The notes below the pieces were generated by a model. It made no database searches. It was not told the origin of the DNA and worked only from the letters and a program-made list of their open reading frames with translations. This document shows, piece after piece, positions 13,185 through 25,904 of a DNA stretch of 64,000 nt. How positions within the stretch are numbered: the stretch's first letter is position 1; every line of letters begins with the position of its first letter. Made by a program: the position numbers and the translations under genes. Location: contig CM057832.1 of NCBI GenBank assembly GCA_030068075.1, forward strand, positions 79,268,502-79,332,501, in the 5' to 3' direction. This DNA comes from Paguma larvata (Eukaryota; Chordata; Mammalia; Carnivora; Viverridae).

Positions 13185-13738
13185 TGGGTGGACTCTGTTG
13201 GCTACCTGCCCAACATCTGTTTCCCTCCTTCTGTCTTCCTGAAAGACATTGATTTGACAATCCTGAAAGGACCTTGTTTTGCCACATGTAACCAAGCAAC
13301 GGGACCCAGAAGAAGTTAGCCCCATTTGCATGCAGCTCAGGAGAAGATTTTGCTTTGTCTAACCTAATCATGGCAATCCCCTTGCTGGGTTTCAGGAATG
13401 TACATGTAACCCAATTCTGGCCACTGAGATTGCATGATAGAGACGTTTGAGGAAGCCTTCCCGACTCCCGAGAAATGGACTCAAGAATGTTTCCCTGGAC
13501 ATTTTCATGTCTGGACATGATGGCTACAACAGTTTCAACCATAATGCAGCCAGTCTGAGGAAGGCAGAGGCAATATATGTGCAGAGACGGGACGTTGGCA
13601 GACTAGGCAGACTAGGAGGCTGCCCTACCCTTGGACTTTTTGTTATGTGAGATCATAAATGTGCTTGTTGTTTTAAAGCAGTTTAAAAATTTTGTTTCTT
13701 GCAGGCAAAAGCATGTGAACTAATGTATGCCTATAATA
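13185..13738 (+). mobile_element. Ancient LTR-like interspersed repeat
   Basis: Ordered words acccaattctggccactgagat, gtctggacatgatggctacaacag, cttggactttttgttatgtgagatcataaatg and ttcttgcaggcaaaagcatgtg match a mammalian LTR-type repeat remembered as ending in cttgcagccaaaagcatcc. A 145-codon reverse frame at 13105-13542 lies in it and is fortuitous. gcagactag is tandemly duplicated near 13,600. Confidence 0.5.
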
Positions 13739-14000
13739 ACATCACTCTAATTGCATTCTGAAAAAGCTTTCCCAGGTAGGAGAGCATTTTTTTCTACAAA
13801 TACGTCTCTTCTTTGCATTGCTGTACACTGAGACTGCAGACTGCATACATTTTGTGTTTCAAATTTTACTGTTTGGTCAGCTTCTATATTTTCTAAGGTA
13901 CTGTTAATATAAATTAAGCTTTCAGAAAGAGAAATATGAATTTTAAAGTAACAGTTTTATCTGAAAGATGGGAATTGGCACCTCTTATTAGTATTTTTTT

Positions 14001-14209
14001 CTTTTTTTAATGTTTTATTTATTTTTGAGAGAGAGCGAGAGCGAGAGCCTGTACATAAGCGGGGGAGGGACAGAGAGGAGAGACAGAGGATCCAAAGCAG
14101 ATCTGTGCTGACAGCAACAAACTCCATGCGGGGCTCGAACTCATCAACCATGAGATCATGATCTGAGCCAGAAGTCAGTTGCTCGACTGAGCCACAGAGG
14201 TACCCCTGT
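14001..14209 (-). mobile_element. Carnivore tRNA-Lys SINE
   Basis: Antisense copy with head tcgactgagccacagaggtacccc. The flanking gtattttttt at 13991-14000 and gtatttttttt at 14210-14220 is the probable target duplication. Confidence 0.9.
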
Positions 14210-14220
14210 GTATTTTTTTT

Positions 14221-15900
14221 TCCTTTTAATTGCAGCTCTATAGAATACCTCTTCCACGGCTAATTCTTGGTCATCCATGTGCTGTAAACGGGCACACTGC
14301 GAAGAAGTCAAATTTGAATGTCTTTCTCACAACTCATTTTGATTCTCTATTGCAGCTTTTTTGGGGGGGAGGGAGCTTGTTTTACCTCACCGAGACGGCT
14401 GCTGTTGCTCCCATTCTGTGATATGAAAGTGACTCGGAAGGATCATGTGGTGTTGGTATTCAGAGACCACAAAAATGACAAAACTCTGTCACTGACTCAT
14501 AAATATTTTTCAAGCCCATTAAATAAATAGAAGGCATCATGAGCGGGGAGATAATGAGTTATCGCCGGTAACCGTTAGAGAACTTACAGAATAATCTCAT
14601 TTTCCATAACAAGAAATTTAAGTGAGGAGGGCTTGAGGCAAATACAAAGAGGCAAATTATACCACCTTAAATATTAAATCTCAAGCATCCAATTCAGTGC
14701 CATCATCCACCAAGTTTATAGCTTCCGTGGGCAGTTACACTTTGGATAATCGAATGTGTACAGTGGCTGTGGACCGGAGAAAGGCAGTGTGCACACCGAT
14801 TTTTCTTTGGCGCAGCATTTCCTTAAAATAATGTTCCTCTCAGTCTCTCTTCCACACCATCTTTTCAGCCCGCAGGCTCAGCAGCTACCTGTACCCTGCC
14901 TACCACACTGTAGCATTCAACTTTTACCTGCTAGGGAAACGGTGTTTGTTCTCACTGGTGCTCTGGCTTGCAACTAAACTTTATTTTACTGTAGGGATGG
15001 CTGCAGTCTGACTGATGGAAGCTGGCAAACTGTCTTGCCCTCAGTACATAAAACTTTCTTAGGCCAATTTTGCCAACTCTTCCCGTTTCCCAAGATTACC
15101 ACGGAAGCCCTTGGTAATACAAACATGTTAATTATCTGAATCCTTCTAGCCAAAGCCATTCCAATTCTATGGATTGCAATTATTGACTACCCATGCACTT
15201 ACTCATACCAGCATAGGGTTATGACAGGGGTCTTTATGTGAGCTCCTGCAGCATTTCTGAGTGCCCACTGTGTTTTAGACACACGTGGCCCCATGTGAGC
15301 AGAAACGGTCCCTGCTCTTCAAAAGCCCCTGTAAAATGGCCATCAGAAAAACAGGTGAGTGCCAGGAGAGACACATACAAAACCACAAATAGTGGAGGAA
15401 GCAACCAATTCCAGACTTGGGGAGAGAATTAGGGACTATTTCACTGGGGATGAGGATATTTCTCAAAATGGTAAAAAAAAAAAAGGTCACAATTTTATGT
15501 TTTGAGCCTCTCTGAATCCATAGCATGCTTACTTCTCTCTTACTATAACTCTGGTTCATAAAAACAATGGCCAATGAATAATATGCGAAAACAAGCCTTC
15601 ATATCCATATAACACCAGGTGAAAGGAATCAGGCTACAGAAGTACAGAGCTAATTTTCTGTTGGGAGACTCGGTGGGACCTGGATTGTGTGACCACTTTG
15701 CAAACTGCCCACAATATGGGACACTGAAAAGTCACAGGCTAAATAAACAGTATCTCCTTAATCACTAAGAGTTGAATCATATTTGTCTTAACAATGAGGA
15801 TATAAAGAAAGTTCTGGGCTTATTTTTAGGAGACTTGGTTCTTATTCCAATAGTCACTTCACCAATTGGAAGCTTAAATGCCAAACAGAAGTAATGATAA
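14221..15900. other. Non-coding sequence, mostly unrecognised
   Basis: 15,240-15,340 (gagtgcccactgtgttttagac, ggtccctgctcttc) resembles an old repeat also seen near 5830-5895 and 58,340-58,650. The rest shows no supportable feature. Confidence 0.4.
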
Positions 15901-15901
15901 T

Positions 15902-15968
15902 CACACACACACACACACACACACATACACACACACACACACATACATTCATGCACACACACATATAC
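15902..15968 (+). repeat. (CA)n microsatellite
   Basis: Interrupted CA dinucleotide run with a few TA and TG interruptions. Confidence 0.95.
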
Positions 15969-16593
15969 AATATCCATTAAGTTGTTGTGATGATGGAATC
16001 TTGTAAATACACTAAAAGCACTGTCGCGCGTTGGTTCTCAACTCTATTAGCTGATTCTAGACCTGGAAATTCTATACTATGTTTGGCCCCTAACCTTAAT
16101 CTCTAGAAAACTCAGGTCAGGGTCCTCTCCCATGTAACTGTTGCCTTCTCCAACTTCCAACCCTGAATGACTCGGCTTCAGAATATCTGTAAAACTCCTG
16201 GAAAGGTATGAAGTATTTTGGGTGGATGACGCTATCCTACAATGTACCAACTGCTTTGATCCTTTCATTGCAATGGGATAGTTCTAGGACAGCAGGTTAT
16301 TTTTCATGTTCCTTTATTCTCTACTTGCTATTTCCAACTCTCTACCAAAGAAGGGACTTCACAATTCTCAGCTAGCTATCTCAGCTACCCTCTGAACCCT
16401 CACTTTTTCTTAGGAGTGGGCCCGGAAGAGTTATCCCAACTCATAACTAAGCACTGTTTGGACTGCCAATGACAGAAGCAAGGGCCTGAAGTGAGAAAAA
16501 AACAAAAATAAAAACAAAGCCAACAAATTATGTTACCAATTTAAGACAAATGGAAAAGTTCTCTCTGTTTCTCTAATAGAGATGCCAAATGGG

Positions 16594-16804
16594 GGGACCA
16601 CCTGGGTCGCTCAGTTGGTTAAGCGTCCAACTTTGGCTCAGGTCATGATCTCACAATCTGTGGGGTCAAGTCCCGTGTTGTGCTCTGTGATGACAGCTCA
16701 GAGCCTGGGTCTGTTTGGATTCTGTGTTTCCCTCTCTCTCTGCCCCTCCCCTGCTCACACTCTGTCTTTCTCAGTCTCTCGATAATAAATACACATTAAA
16801 AAAA
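16594..16804 (+). mobile_element. Carnivore tRNA-Lys SINE
   Basis: Head accacctgggtcgctcagtt. Target duplication atgccaaatggg (16582-16593) and ataccaaatggg (16805-16816), one mismatch. Confidence 0.93.
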
Positions 16805-16929
16805 ATACCAAATGGGAAGAGGCACAATTTCTATACAAAAAAGACTTCTCATGAGAGTATAACAGCACTCTAGTAGACTGTAAAAATGGACCAAACTACC
16901 CCCTCCTATCCACACTCTTTGGGAGAACC

Positions 16930-17735
16930 CACCTACATTGAGATACCTCCTCGCAACAGTCAGAGCGGCTAAAATGAACAATTCAGGAAACAACGGATGC
17001 TGGCAAGGATGTGGAGAAACACGAATGCTCTTGCACTGTTTGTAGGAATGCAAATTGATGGAGCCACCCTGGAAAACAGTGTTGTGGTTCCTCAAAAAAT
17101 TAAAAATAGGATTACCCTACAACCTGGCAATAGAACTACTAGGAATTTATCCAAAGGATACAGGAGTGCTGATGCATAGGAGCACATGTACCCCAATGTT
17201 TATAGCAACACTTTCAACAATAGTTAAATTATGGAAACAGCCTAAATGTCCAACAACTGATGAATGGATAAAGAAGATATGGCTTATCTATACAATGGAA
17301 TACTACTTGGTAATGAGAAAGAATGAAATTCTGCCATTTACAACATTGTGGATGGAACTGGAGGGTATTATGCTAAGTGAAATAAGTCAGTCAGAAAAAG
17401 ATATTGTATGTTTTCACTCATATGTGAAAGTTGAGAAACTTTACAGAAGACCATGGGGAAGGGAAAGAAAAAAATATATATAATTAGAAACAGAGAAGGA
17501 GGCAAACTATAAATTTAGACTCTTAAATACAAGAACAAATTGAAGGTGGAAAGGATGGAGGGCAGGGAAAATGGGTGATGAGCATTGAGGAGGGCACTTG
17601 TTGGGATGAGCACTGGGTGTTGTATGTAAGTGAGGAATCAAGGGAATCTACTCCCGAAGCCAAGAGTATACTGTACATACTGTATGTTAGCTAACTTGAC
17701 AAAAAATTACATTAAATTTAACAAAAAATTTTTAA
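16930..17735 (+). mobile_element. Carnivore L1 fragment: ORF2 C-terminus and 3' UTR
   Basis: A 142-codon frame at 17055-17483 holds L1 ORF2 C-terminal motifs (LLGIYPKDTG, CTPMFIATLSTI, KCPTTDEWIKKIW, TMEYY, MLSEISQSEKD). It is followed by the carnivore 3' UTR (gatgagcactgggtgttgtatgtaagtgaggaatc). 5'-truncated; no clear A tail or target duplication. The frame is decayed and not a functional gene. Confidence 0.85.
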
Positions 17736-18019
17736 AAGAATACATTTCATATTTATTTCATAAATAATCTCAGTATTGCTTTGATTACTGTATCAACATT
17801 ATCAGAAACACTGATTAAACACACACCCATGCATTCTAAATCTTCACATGACAGTGCCTGCCCCCCAAATTTTCCAGGACTCTCTTCATTTTCAAATATT
17901 GTCACGTCGTAACAGAAATTCTAATATTTTATTCTAAATAAAACCTTCCAGGTTGCTTCTCAAGTTTGGAACAAAATTTTTTTTTTAGATTATGTGTCCC
18001 ATTTTTGAAAAATTATGTT

Positions 18020-18945
18020 ACAAAAGGTTATGATCTTGAAGGATAAATAACTCAATTAAAAATGGAAAATGGATATGAATAAATATTTCTACAAAGAAGA
18101 TAGACAAATAGCCAATAAGCACATGGAAAGATGTTCAACAGCATTGGTCATTAGGGGAACACGAATGAAAACTGCAATGAGACACCACTACGATGGCTAT
18201 AATCAAAACAATGGGAAACAAGAGATGTCGGTAAGGATATGGAAAAATTGGAACCCTTATGCAATGCTAGTGAAAATTTAAAATGGTGAAGCTACCTTAG
18301 AAAATAATTTGGCCGTTCCTCAAAAGATTAAAAACAGAGTTCCCATACAACTCGACAGTTCCCCTCCTAGGTATATATATACCCAAAGAGAAATGAAAAC
18401 ATACACTCACCCAAAACCTCATACACGAATATTAACAGCACCGTTATTCATAACAGCTAAAAGGGAGAAGTAACCCAATGTCTATCAACTGATGAATGGA
18501 TACACTGTGGTATATCTACACGATGAGCTATTATTCAGTGAAGGAAAGAAGTACTGTCAACTTCATTCAACATGGATGAAACTTTAAAACATTATGCTAG
18601 GTGAAAGAAACTAGTTAGTCGCAAAGACCACACAGCATATGATTTCACTTATATAAAATATCCAGCAAAGACCACACAGCATATGATTTCACTTATATAA
18701 AATATCCAGAATAGGCAAATCTATAAAGAGAGAACGTGGATTAGTGGTTGCTTAGGACTGAGAGATTGGGAGGGAATGGGGAAGGACAGCTAATAGACAT
18801 GGGATTTTCTTTCAGGTGTGATGAAAATGCTCTAAAATTTACTGTGGTGATGGTAGCACAACTCTGAAAATACTAAAAAGCACAGACTCATACACTTTAA
18901 AGGGGTGAAGTTGATGGTTCAGAATCATATTTCAATAAAAACTTA
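18020..18945 (+). mobile_element. Old L1M 3' fragment with a 44-bp tandem duplication
   Basis: Ordered words agccaataagcacatggaaag, aactgatgaatggatacactgtgg, cattatgctaggtgaaagaaac and ctttaaaggggtgaagttgatgg match L1M 3' regions. The 44-bp unit at 18621-18664 is repeated perfectly at 18665-18708. Confidence 0.75.
18621..18708 (+). repeat. Perfect 44-bp tandem duplication
   Basis: The unit begins gcaaagaccacacagcatat and ends aaaatatcca; two identical copies abut without spacer. Confidence 0.97.
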
Positions 18946-19874
18946 TGATCGCAATTGGGAACGCTAATTTACTGTGTGATTTTGGTTTTCCCACTTTGAC
19001 ATACAATGGCTGCCTCACATTTGTCCCACCTCAGCTATGTGGGAGTGAGCTTGGCAAATTGGCAGCTCTTGGCAAATTGCCCACCACTGTCACTGAAATA
19101 AAGGTAGCTACAGGTCAACACAGCTTTAAGAAAGAATCTTCCCATTCCTGCCTCGGGTCTTCATGAATCTGGAGTTTCCCTATACTGGAACACTGTATTC
19201 CAGTGTTTTCCTTTCTAAGTAACCCAGTAAACTGGCCAGCCCTGTTTATCTTCATCTGCCAGCTCCATATCACAGTGGTGGGGTCTGGTATGCTTACTTC
19301 CTCCCTCACTGACAAATGGGTTTCTAGTATAATCCAGTGGATTTGAGGCTCTTCTGGTACTTCTAAAGTGAAGCCCCTGGCCGACTCCCCATCTCTATTT
19401 TCTTCATCACATACCCCAGGATCTTGACTCGTATTCAAACTCGACCAGATTTGCTGTGTCCCTTTTACTAGGATTCAGTCTTCACCTTCACTATCCTAAC
19501 CTAGTCACCAAGAAGCTGTCAGTGTTGCCACTTTTCTACCACCCATGCCCCTCCACGACACAACCTATTATTTCATGTCCGTCCTGCCACTCCCTAAGTA
19601 AGGGATCACAAGGCCTCCACCAATGAGCGAAGTGTGCCAGGTAAGAACTGCAGCAAAATGATGATCTTAGCCCCTACAGAAAGAGTGCTTTTCCCCCTGC
19701 TGATTGTTGCTGTATTAAAATGTGGCCCTCTGCTGCCAGATCTGCCAATTTGTCAAGGGTATAGAAATCCAGACATTTAAGTAAAATGTCCTAATTTATA
19801 AAATTTGGCTTGATTTCTTTTTCTTCACATCGTGAAGACCAAATAAAACTTATCTGTGAGACCAAATTTAACTC
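18946..19874. other. Non-coding sequence, nothing recognised
   Basis: A small tandem of cttggcaaatt near 19,050-19,080; otherwise no supportable feature. Confidence 0.4.
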
Positions 19875-19890
19875 AAGAACCACCATTGTG

Positions 19891-20430
19891 GGAATTTATC
19901 CAAAGGACACAGGAGTGGTGATTCAAAGGGGCATGTGTACCCCAATGTTTATAGCAGCACTATCAATAATAGCCAGTTTATGGAATGAGCCCAAATGTCC
20001 ATCAACTGATGAATGGGTAAAGAAGATGTGGTATATATAATATACAAATAGAATACTTCTCAGCAATAAAAAAGAATGAAATTTTGCCATTTGCAGCAAT
20101 GTGGATGGAACTGGAGTGTATTATGCTAAGTGAAATAAGTCAGTCAGAGAAAGACAGATATCATATGATTTCACTCACATGAGGAATTTAAGAAACTTAA
20201 CAGAAGACCATAAGGGAAAGAAAGGAAAAATAAGTTACAAACAGAAGAGGGAGGCAAACCATAAGAACTCTTTAACAAACTGAGAGGGTTGACAGGGGTG
20301 GTGAGTGATGGGCATTGAGGAGGGCACTCATTGGGATGAGCACTGGGTGTTGTATGTATTATGGCAATCTACTCCTGAAGCCAAGACTACACTATGTTAA
20401 CTAAATTGACATAAATTAAAAAACACAAAA
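19891..20430 (+). mobile_element. 5'-truncated carnivore L1 insertion with target duplication
   Basis: Starts inside ORF2 at ggaatttatccaaaggacac (translating GIYPKDTGVV then CTPMFIAALSIIA and KCPSTDEWVKKMWYI) and ends in the L1 3' UTR and an A-rich tail. The perfect 16-bp duplication aagaaccaccattgtg lies at 19875-19890 and 20431-20446, so both ends are exact. Confidence 0.95.
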
Positions 20431-20446
20431 AAGAACCACCATTGTG

Positions 20447-21002
20447 ATAGATCTACTTAGGGTCTGCCCAACCAATCTCCCATACTCTCCACAGCAGTTT
20501 GCATCTACCATAATGGACTCACACAAACAGGTCTGACAGAACAGACACAGGGCCAAAAGAAAAATATGGAACAAATTTGTATATATATATAACACACAAG
20601 AGATAGTGTTATTTTGGCACCTCGGGTGAAGTCCTATAAAGTATGTATGTGGACCCCATAAGTAGGCTGTGTGGTCACTCCCTAAAGAAGACATTCTCCA
20701 ATGATCAGATCAAAGCTCCAATACTTCTTGTTTCAAATGGTCTTTGATACTGACAAGATAAACCGCTGAGGCAGCTATCTAAAGAAATCCAAAGCAATAC
20801 AAAATACCTGCACCTATAAGACCTATAAGACCAGAGTAATATTGTAAAGTTCATTCAGTCCAACCTTCACTCATTCACTAATGGATGCCAAGTGAATACT
20901 TGGAAAGGAGCAAATCTTGCTATATTCTTTATTTCAGTGTGCCATTTTACTTCACTAGTTTAAGTATAATCTCTTATATCATTCTCCTTCTAAGCCAAAC
21001 CA
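20447..21002. other. Non-coding sequence, nothing recognised
   Basis: The 10-nt cctataagac is tandemly repeated near 20,812-20,832. Otherwise unremarkable. Confidence 0.4.
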
Positions 21003-21007
21003 AAGTG

Positions 21008-21014
<7 letters not shown>

Positions 21015-21059
<45 letters not shown>

Positions 21060-21231
21060 CAAGCATGAGCACGGAAGGGACAGAGAGAGATGGAGACACA
21101 GAATCCATAGCAGGCTCCAGGCTCCAAGCTGTCAGCACAGAGCCCAGTGCAGCCTTGAACTCATGAGTGGCGAGATGATGACCTGAGCCGAAGTTGGATG
21201 CTTAACCAACTGAGCCACCAGGCATCTCCCG
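21015..21231 (-). mobile_element. Carnivore SINE with (TC)n in place of its A-rich tail
   Basis: The antisense tRNA-like head (ttaaccaactgagccaccaggc) and middle are present. At the left, where a reverse SINE normally has TTTAATGTTTATTTATTTTT and (GA)n, there is instead a pure (TC)n of about 40 nt abutting the target site. The duplication aagtggatttct at 21003-21014 and 21232-21243 brackets the whole unit. Confidence 0.88.
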
Positions 21232-21599
21232 AAGTGGATTTCTAAGTGGATCCCTCATGGTACACCTAGGCCAATTATGCAAAATGTGATGTTAGTCATT
21301 GTGACAATACAGAATTTCTGCTAAAGCATATTAACTTTATTTTATTTTCTAGGTACCAGGCATTGTTCAAAGGTAATGTTATGGCCATTAAGAGTTTTTC
21401 CTTACAAAAAGGGGAAAAAAACAAATGATGAATAGCTTGGCATTTGTATTTGCATACTTCAAACAGCTGTCTACCCCAGATATGTTAAAGAGTGTTAGGG
21501 GTGATTAAACCTGAATTTATAGTTGGTGAAAGGAAAGGTAATCCTAAGCAGGTAGCCACTAAAATAGGCATCATATAAATAATTAACCTTATAATGCAA

Positions 21600-23115
21600 A
21601 AGAATGAAACTGGGCCACCTTCTTACACCATACACAAAAATAAACTCAAAATGTATTAAGGACCTATTGTAAGACCTGAAAACAAAAACTGCTAAAAGAA
21701 AACATAGGCATATGTAAACTCTTGGACATGAGTCTTAGTAATATTTTTCTGGATCTGTCTCCTCAGGTCAGGGAAAGAAAAGCAAAAATAAACATTTGGG
21801 ATTACATGAAACTAAAAAAGCTTTTGTAGTCAAACCATCAATAAAACAAAAACCGACCTAGTGAATAAGAGAATATGTTTGCAAATAAATATCCAGTAGG
21901 GGTTAGTATCCAAAATATATAAAGAACTTCTACAACTCAACATAAAAAGCACATAATTTGATTAAAAAATGGGAAGAGGAGCTGAAAAGACATTTTTTCC
22001 AAAGAAGACATACAAATGTCCTACAGAAAGAGGAAAAGATGCTCAATATCACTAATTCTCAAGGAAATGCAAAGGAAAATCACGATGAGATATTACCTCA
22101 CACCAGTCAGGATGGCTAGTATCAGAAAGATAAGAAATAACAAGTGTTGGTGAGGATATGGAGAAAAGGGAACCCTCATGTACTGTTGGTGGGAATGTAA
22201 ATTGGTGCGGCTGTGATGTAAAACAGTATGGACGTTCCTCAAAAAATTAAAAATGGAAATATTGGAAATACTATTAATCCAGTAATTGTACTTCTGGGTA
22301 TTTACCTAAAGAAAATGAGAGCACCAATTCAAAAAGATATACGCACCCCTATGTTTACTGCAGCATTATTTATAATAGCCAACCTACGTGTCCACTGATA
22401 GATGCACAGATAAAGAAGATGTGGTACGCCTTTTTCAGTGGCTTTTTTTACTCAGCCATTAAAAAAAATGAGATCTTGCCATTCATAACGGCATGGATGG
22501 ACCTAGCGGGTATTATGCTAAATGAAATAAGTCAGACAGAGAAAGGTAAATATTATATGATTTTACTTACATGTGGAAACTAAGGGAAAAAAAAGGAGCA
22601 AACAGTAAAAGACTCATAAATACGGAGGACAAACTGGTGGTTGTCAGAGGGGAGAGCAGTGGTGAAGAATAGTTGTAATAGGTGAAGGAGAGTAAAAGGT
22701 ACAAATTTCTAGGGGCACCTGGGTGGCTCAGTCAGCCAAGCTTCCGACTCTGGCTCAGGTCATGATCTCATGGTTTTTGAGTCCTGCGTCAAGCTCTGAG
22801 CTGACAGCTTGGAGACTGGAGCCTACTTCAGATTCTGTGTCTACCCTCTCTCTCCATACTCCTACCCAACTTGTGCATGCGTGCTCGCTCTCTCTCTCTC
22901 TCATTCTCTCTCTCAACAATAAAACAAAAGAGGTATAAACTTCTAGTCATAAAATAAATAAGTTAAGATGATGACAAGTACAACATAGGGAATATAGCCA
23001 AAAATATTATAGTAACTCTTTAGAGTAACTACACTTAAAATTGTCAGACCACTAATTTGTACACCTGAAATTAATATAAGAGTTTATGTCAGCTATACTT
23101 CAATTAAAAATAAGA
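21600..23115 (+). mobile_element. L1MA-type ORF2/3' UTR fragment split by a SINE
   Basis: Sense ORF2 words taaactcaaaatgtattaagg, tttgggattacatgaaactaa, aatatataaagaacttctacaactcaa, gtgttggtgaggatatggag and gtcagacagagaaaggtaaat. After the SINE comes the 3' end tacacctgaaattaatataag then cagctatacttcaatta. Numerous stops; no intact ORF2. Confidence 0.82.
22712..22931 (+). mobile_element. Carnivore tRNA-Lys SINE
   Basis: Head ggggcacctgggtggctcag. Target duplication ggtacaaatttcta (22698-22711) and ggtataaacttcta (22932-22945), two mismatches. Inserted in the L1MA 3' UTR. Confidence 0.93.
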
Positions 23116-23485
23116 AAAAAATTAACATTACATATATAATATACCTACCTATGTATATAATATATATTGTGTTTGTACATGCAGACACATACTTTAAAGC
23201 AGCAAGAAATTACAGTTAAACTCCGCTGGTGCATGCTTACCCGGCACATCCGTATTTTCTTTTTCTTTATTAATTATCATTTCTTCACTCACAAGGCTTA
23301 TGGTCTCCACCATATTTTGCTAATCATGAGTTGGAGGCAATGCTAAAATAGTATTTGTCATGAACGCTATTTCATGAATTTATTTTTTAAAGAAAAAAAT
23401 GACAGTAAATTTAGCTTAGGCTGACCAAATAGCTAAACTCATCCTCAAAAGAAATAAAAGGTCAAATGTACTTCAAAAATTAATT

Positions 23486-23610
23486 AGAATCTGCTATCTA
23501 TGTAACTCTGGGCAACCTACTTAAATCTCTGTGAGCTTCTGTTTGCTCATCTGTAAAATGGGATGTCAAGTCAAAACAATTGCTGAGATTTCTTCTAAAT
23601 ATAACATTAG
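23486..23610 (+). mobile_element. MIR SINE fragment
   Basis: ctctgggcaacctacttaaatctctgtgagc, followed by catctgtaaaatgggatg, is the MIR core in order. Confidence 0.7.
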
Positions 23611-24139
23611 TTGAAGTCATCAAACCCTAAAGTTTCATAAGATTCTGTCTACATCTCTCCTATTCTATACACTCAAAAAGTATTATCTTAAATAAGGAAA
23701 AGCACTATGCTGAATTAATAATCCACACCGCAGTTAGCCAGCATAGATAAACCAAAATACACATCCCACCCCTACTGCAACTCTCTCTCTTTCTCCGTCT
23801 CCAGTGTTGCCCAAACTTCAGCCATTTGACTTTCATGTCAAACCTGAGTACCATTTGAGTTAGCTTACTTTTTAAAATTTTTGTCATATTCCACGCAATC
23901 ATAAGCTTGACTGTGTGAGCTTTATACATTTTTTTCTAATAAATACATGGTCCATAAAAAAAAGACAATTCCAGCAAGTACCATCTAAAATTGTGTTGCC
24001 CACCTTCCCTGGTATACATACTAGACTTTGGGAAATACCGAAGTAGCTTTATGAGAAGAAGGATATATACATGATGGCCTAGAATATATAAGATATTGTT
24101 TTTAAAGGAATCTACTATAGTAACAGCCTTTCCATTACA

Positions 24140-24145
24140 TTTATT
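24140..24145 (-). promoter_or_regulatory. Candidate poly(A) signal of CFAP95
   Basis: AATAAA on the minus strand, about 65 bases after the stop codon at 24210-24212. It is the first canonical hexamer downstream of the stop, so cleavage would fall near 24,115-24,130 and the 3' UTR would be short. Distal signals further left cannot be excluded without transcript data. Confidence 0.55.
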
Positions 24146-24209
24146 AGGATAGCAAATCAACTGTCATATCCATTATTCTTTCATTAGTTAGGCAATCTGA
24201 TTCCATATA

Positions 24210-24398
<189 letters not shown>

Positions 24399-25204
24399 CT
24401 ATGGAGGAGAGGAGGAGAAAGAGAAAGAGAAATAATATTGAATGACTGAAATATGTAAAAATGAGTGATTTCTAAAAATTGATCTTATTATAATCCAAGT
24501 TAAATTTTTGTACAATTAATTTAATATCTCAAGTTACAAATGCCTCAACGAAAATATGACTATTGCATTTAAAATACTTTAATTCTGAAAGAAGAATCTA
24601 GTTCTTTTATTTATAAAACTAAAAAGATAAATTGTTACACATGTAAAATTTCCTAAACCATAAATATACGGCACAAAGAACAGTTTAAATTTTATGAACA
24701 TCTACATAAGACCAAAACAATTACAATTTACCAGTCATTCAACATCTTTTTTAAGTTAGTATAAGTTATAATTATTCTACACGTTGGGTTGTGTCTTTCA
24801 TAGTTGCTATCAATTCACACCTGCCAGTAAGTGCCAAACTCAAGGGATCATTCCTCTGAGAAATTTACCTCAGGATAACCCAGTATAATGTTTAAGGCAT
24901 TTACCCTTAAAGCACTTCATAGAAGCTTCTGTTGTAATAAAACGAGACACTCTCATTGACCATTTCCCAAAGGGAATATTGATTCCCTAAGATTACATCA
25001 AGGGTAATGGTAGACAAGGAACATAAAGCACTTGAACTCATTATCTAATTTCTGCTTCAAATTGGTGCCAATTTTAAAGCACTAACACAATATTGAAATT
25101 AAATCACCAGAAGTATAAAACAATGAAAGAACATCAAAGTACTTCTAATCTTAGATTGGCTTTATTGAAAATAATTAAAAAATGTAACCATATACTCAAC
25201 CATA

Positions 25205-25440
25205 ACAATAAGTGTAGGGTCAATGTATTTACTGAGTACCTATTACAAGTTGGGCACAGTAGTTGAGTGTTTATATCTTTTAATCCATAGCAAGACTCTG
25301 ACATAGGAAATATTACTCCCACTTAACATACAGGAAAAGATGATTTGCTTAAAATCTCAAGAAAATGCAAATTTAAGGAATGCCAATATTAGGTAACTCA
25401 GCCAGGACTTCTAACTAACTACCTGACTGTAAGATCCATT
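25205..25440 (-). mobile_element. MIR SINE
   Basis: Antisense order tactgagtacctattacaag, tgggcacagtagttgagtg, ttttaatccatagcaag, aggaaaagatgatttgc, agccaggacttctaac. Confidence 0.55.
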
Positions 25441-25904
25441 ATCCCTCCAGGACCCTCATGAAATTCTTAATTAAGAGATGAAAAGAAATACAAACAACAA
25501 AATCCTAAAGCTACATTATATCCATGTTACTTTCTGTATAGTTTGGGCTTTTGTTTTTCAGAGGCAGGGTCTAATTTCTTTGAGGTACATATGTAAGTTT
25601 TTGGTCTGGTAGGGGTCCTTTCAACGAGATTTGAGCATTACTGGCCAAGCCTGCCTGCTCAAAGGGAGGCAGGGTTTGCTTATTCCTATACCAGCTTCCG
25701 TCAAACTGAAGGGAGCTTCAAATGCAGGGTCAGCGTGTTCCTCTAGCATCTTCTAGGCAGAGAGGATGATTTATTTTGATCAGGTGAGTGACACGATTAA
25801 ATGTGATGTTTTAAGGAAAGGATTCTGGCAGCAAAATGGTATTGAAGACTGAAGGTGGAAATGATCAGATGCCAGAACCAAGATTAGAATTAGAATGAGA
25901 ATAA

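Noticed and set aside
13105..13542. Longest open frame in the window, 145 codons on the minus strand
   Set aside because: It lies mostly antisense within an ancient LTR-like repeat, with no splice signals or coding bias.
17055..17483. 142-codon frame with protein-like composition
   Set aside because: It is the decayed C-terminus of L1 ORF2, part of a 5'-truncated element.
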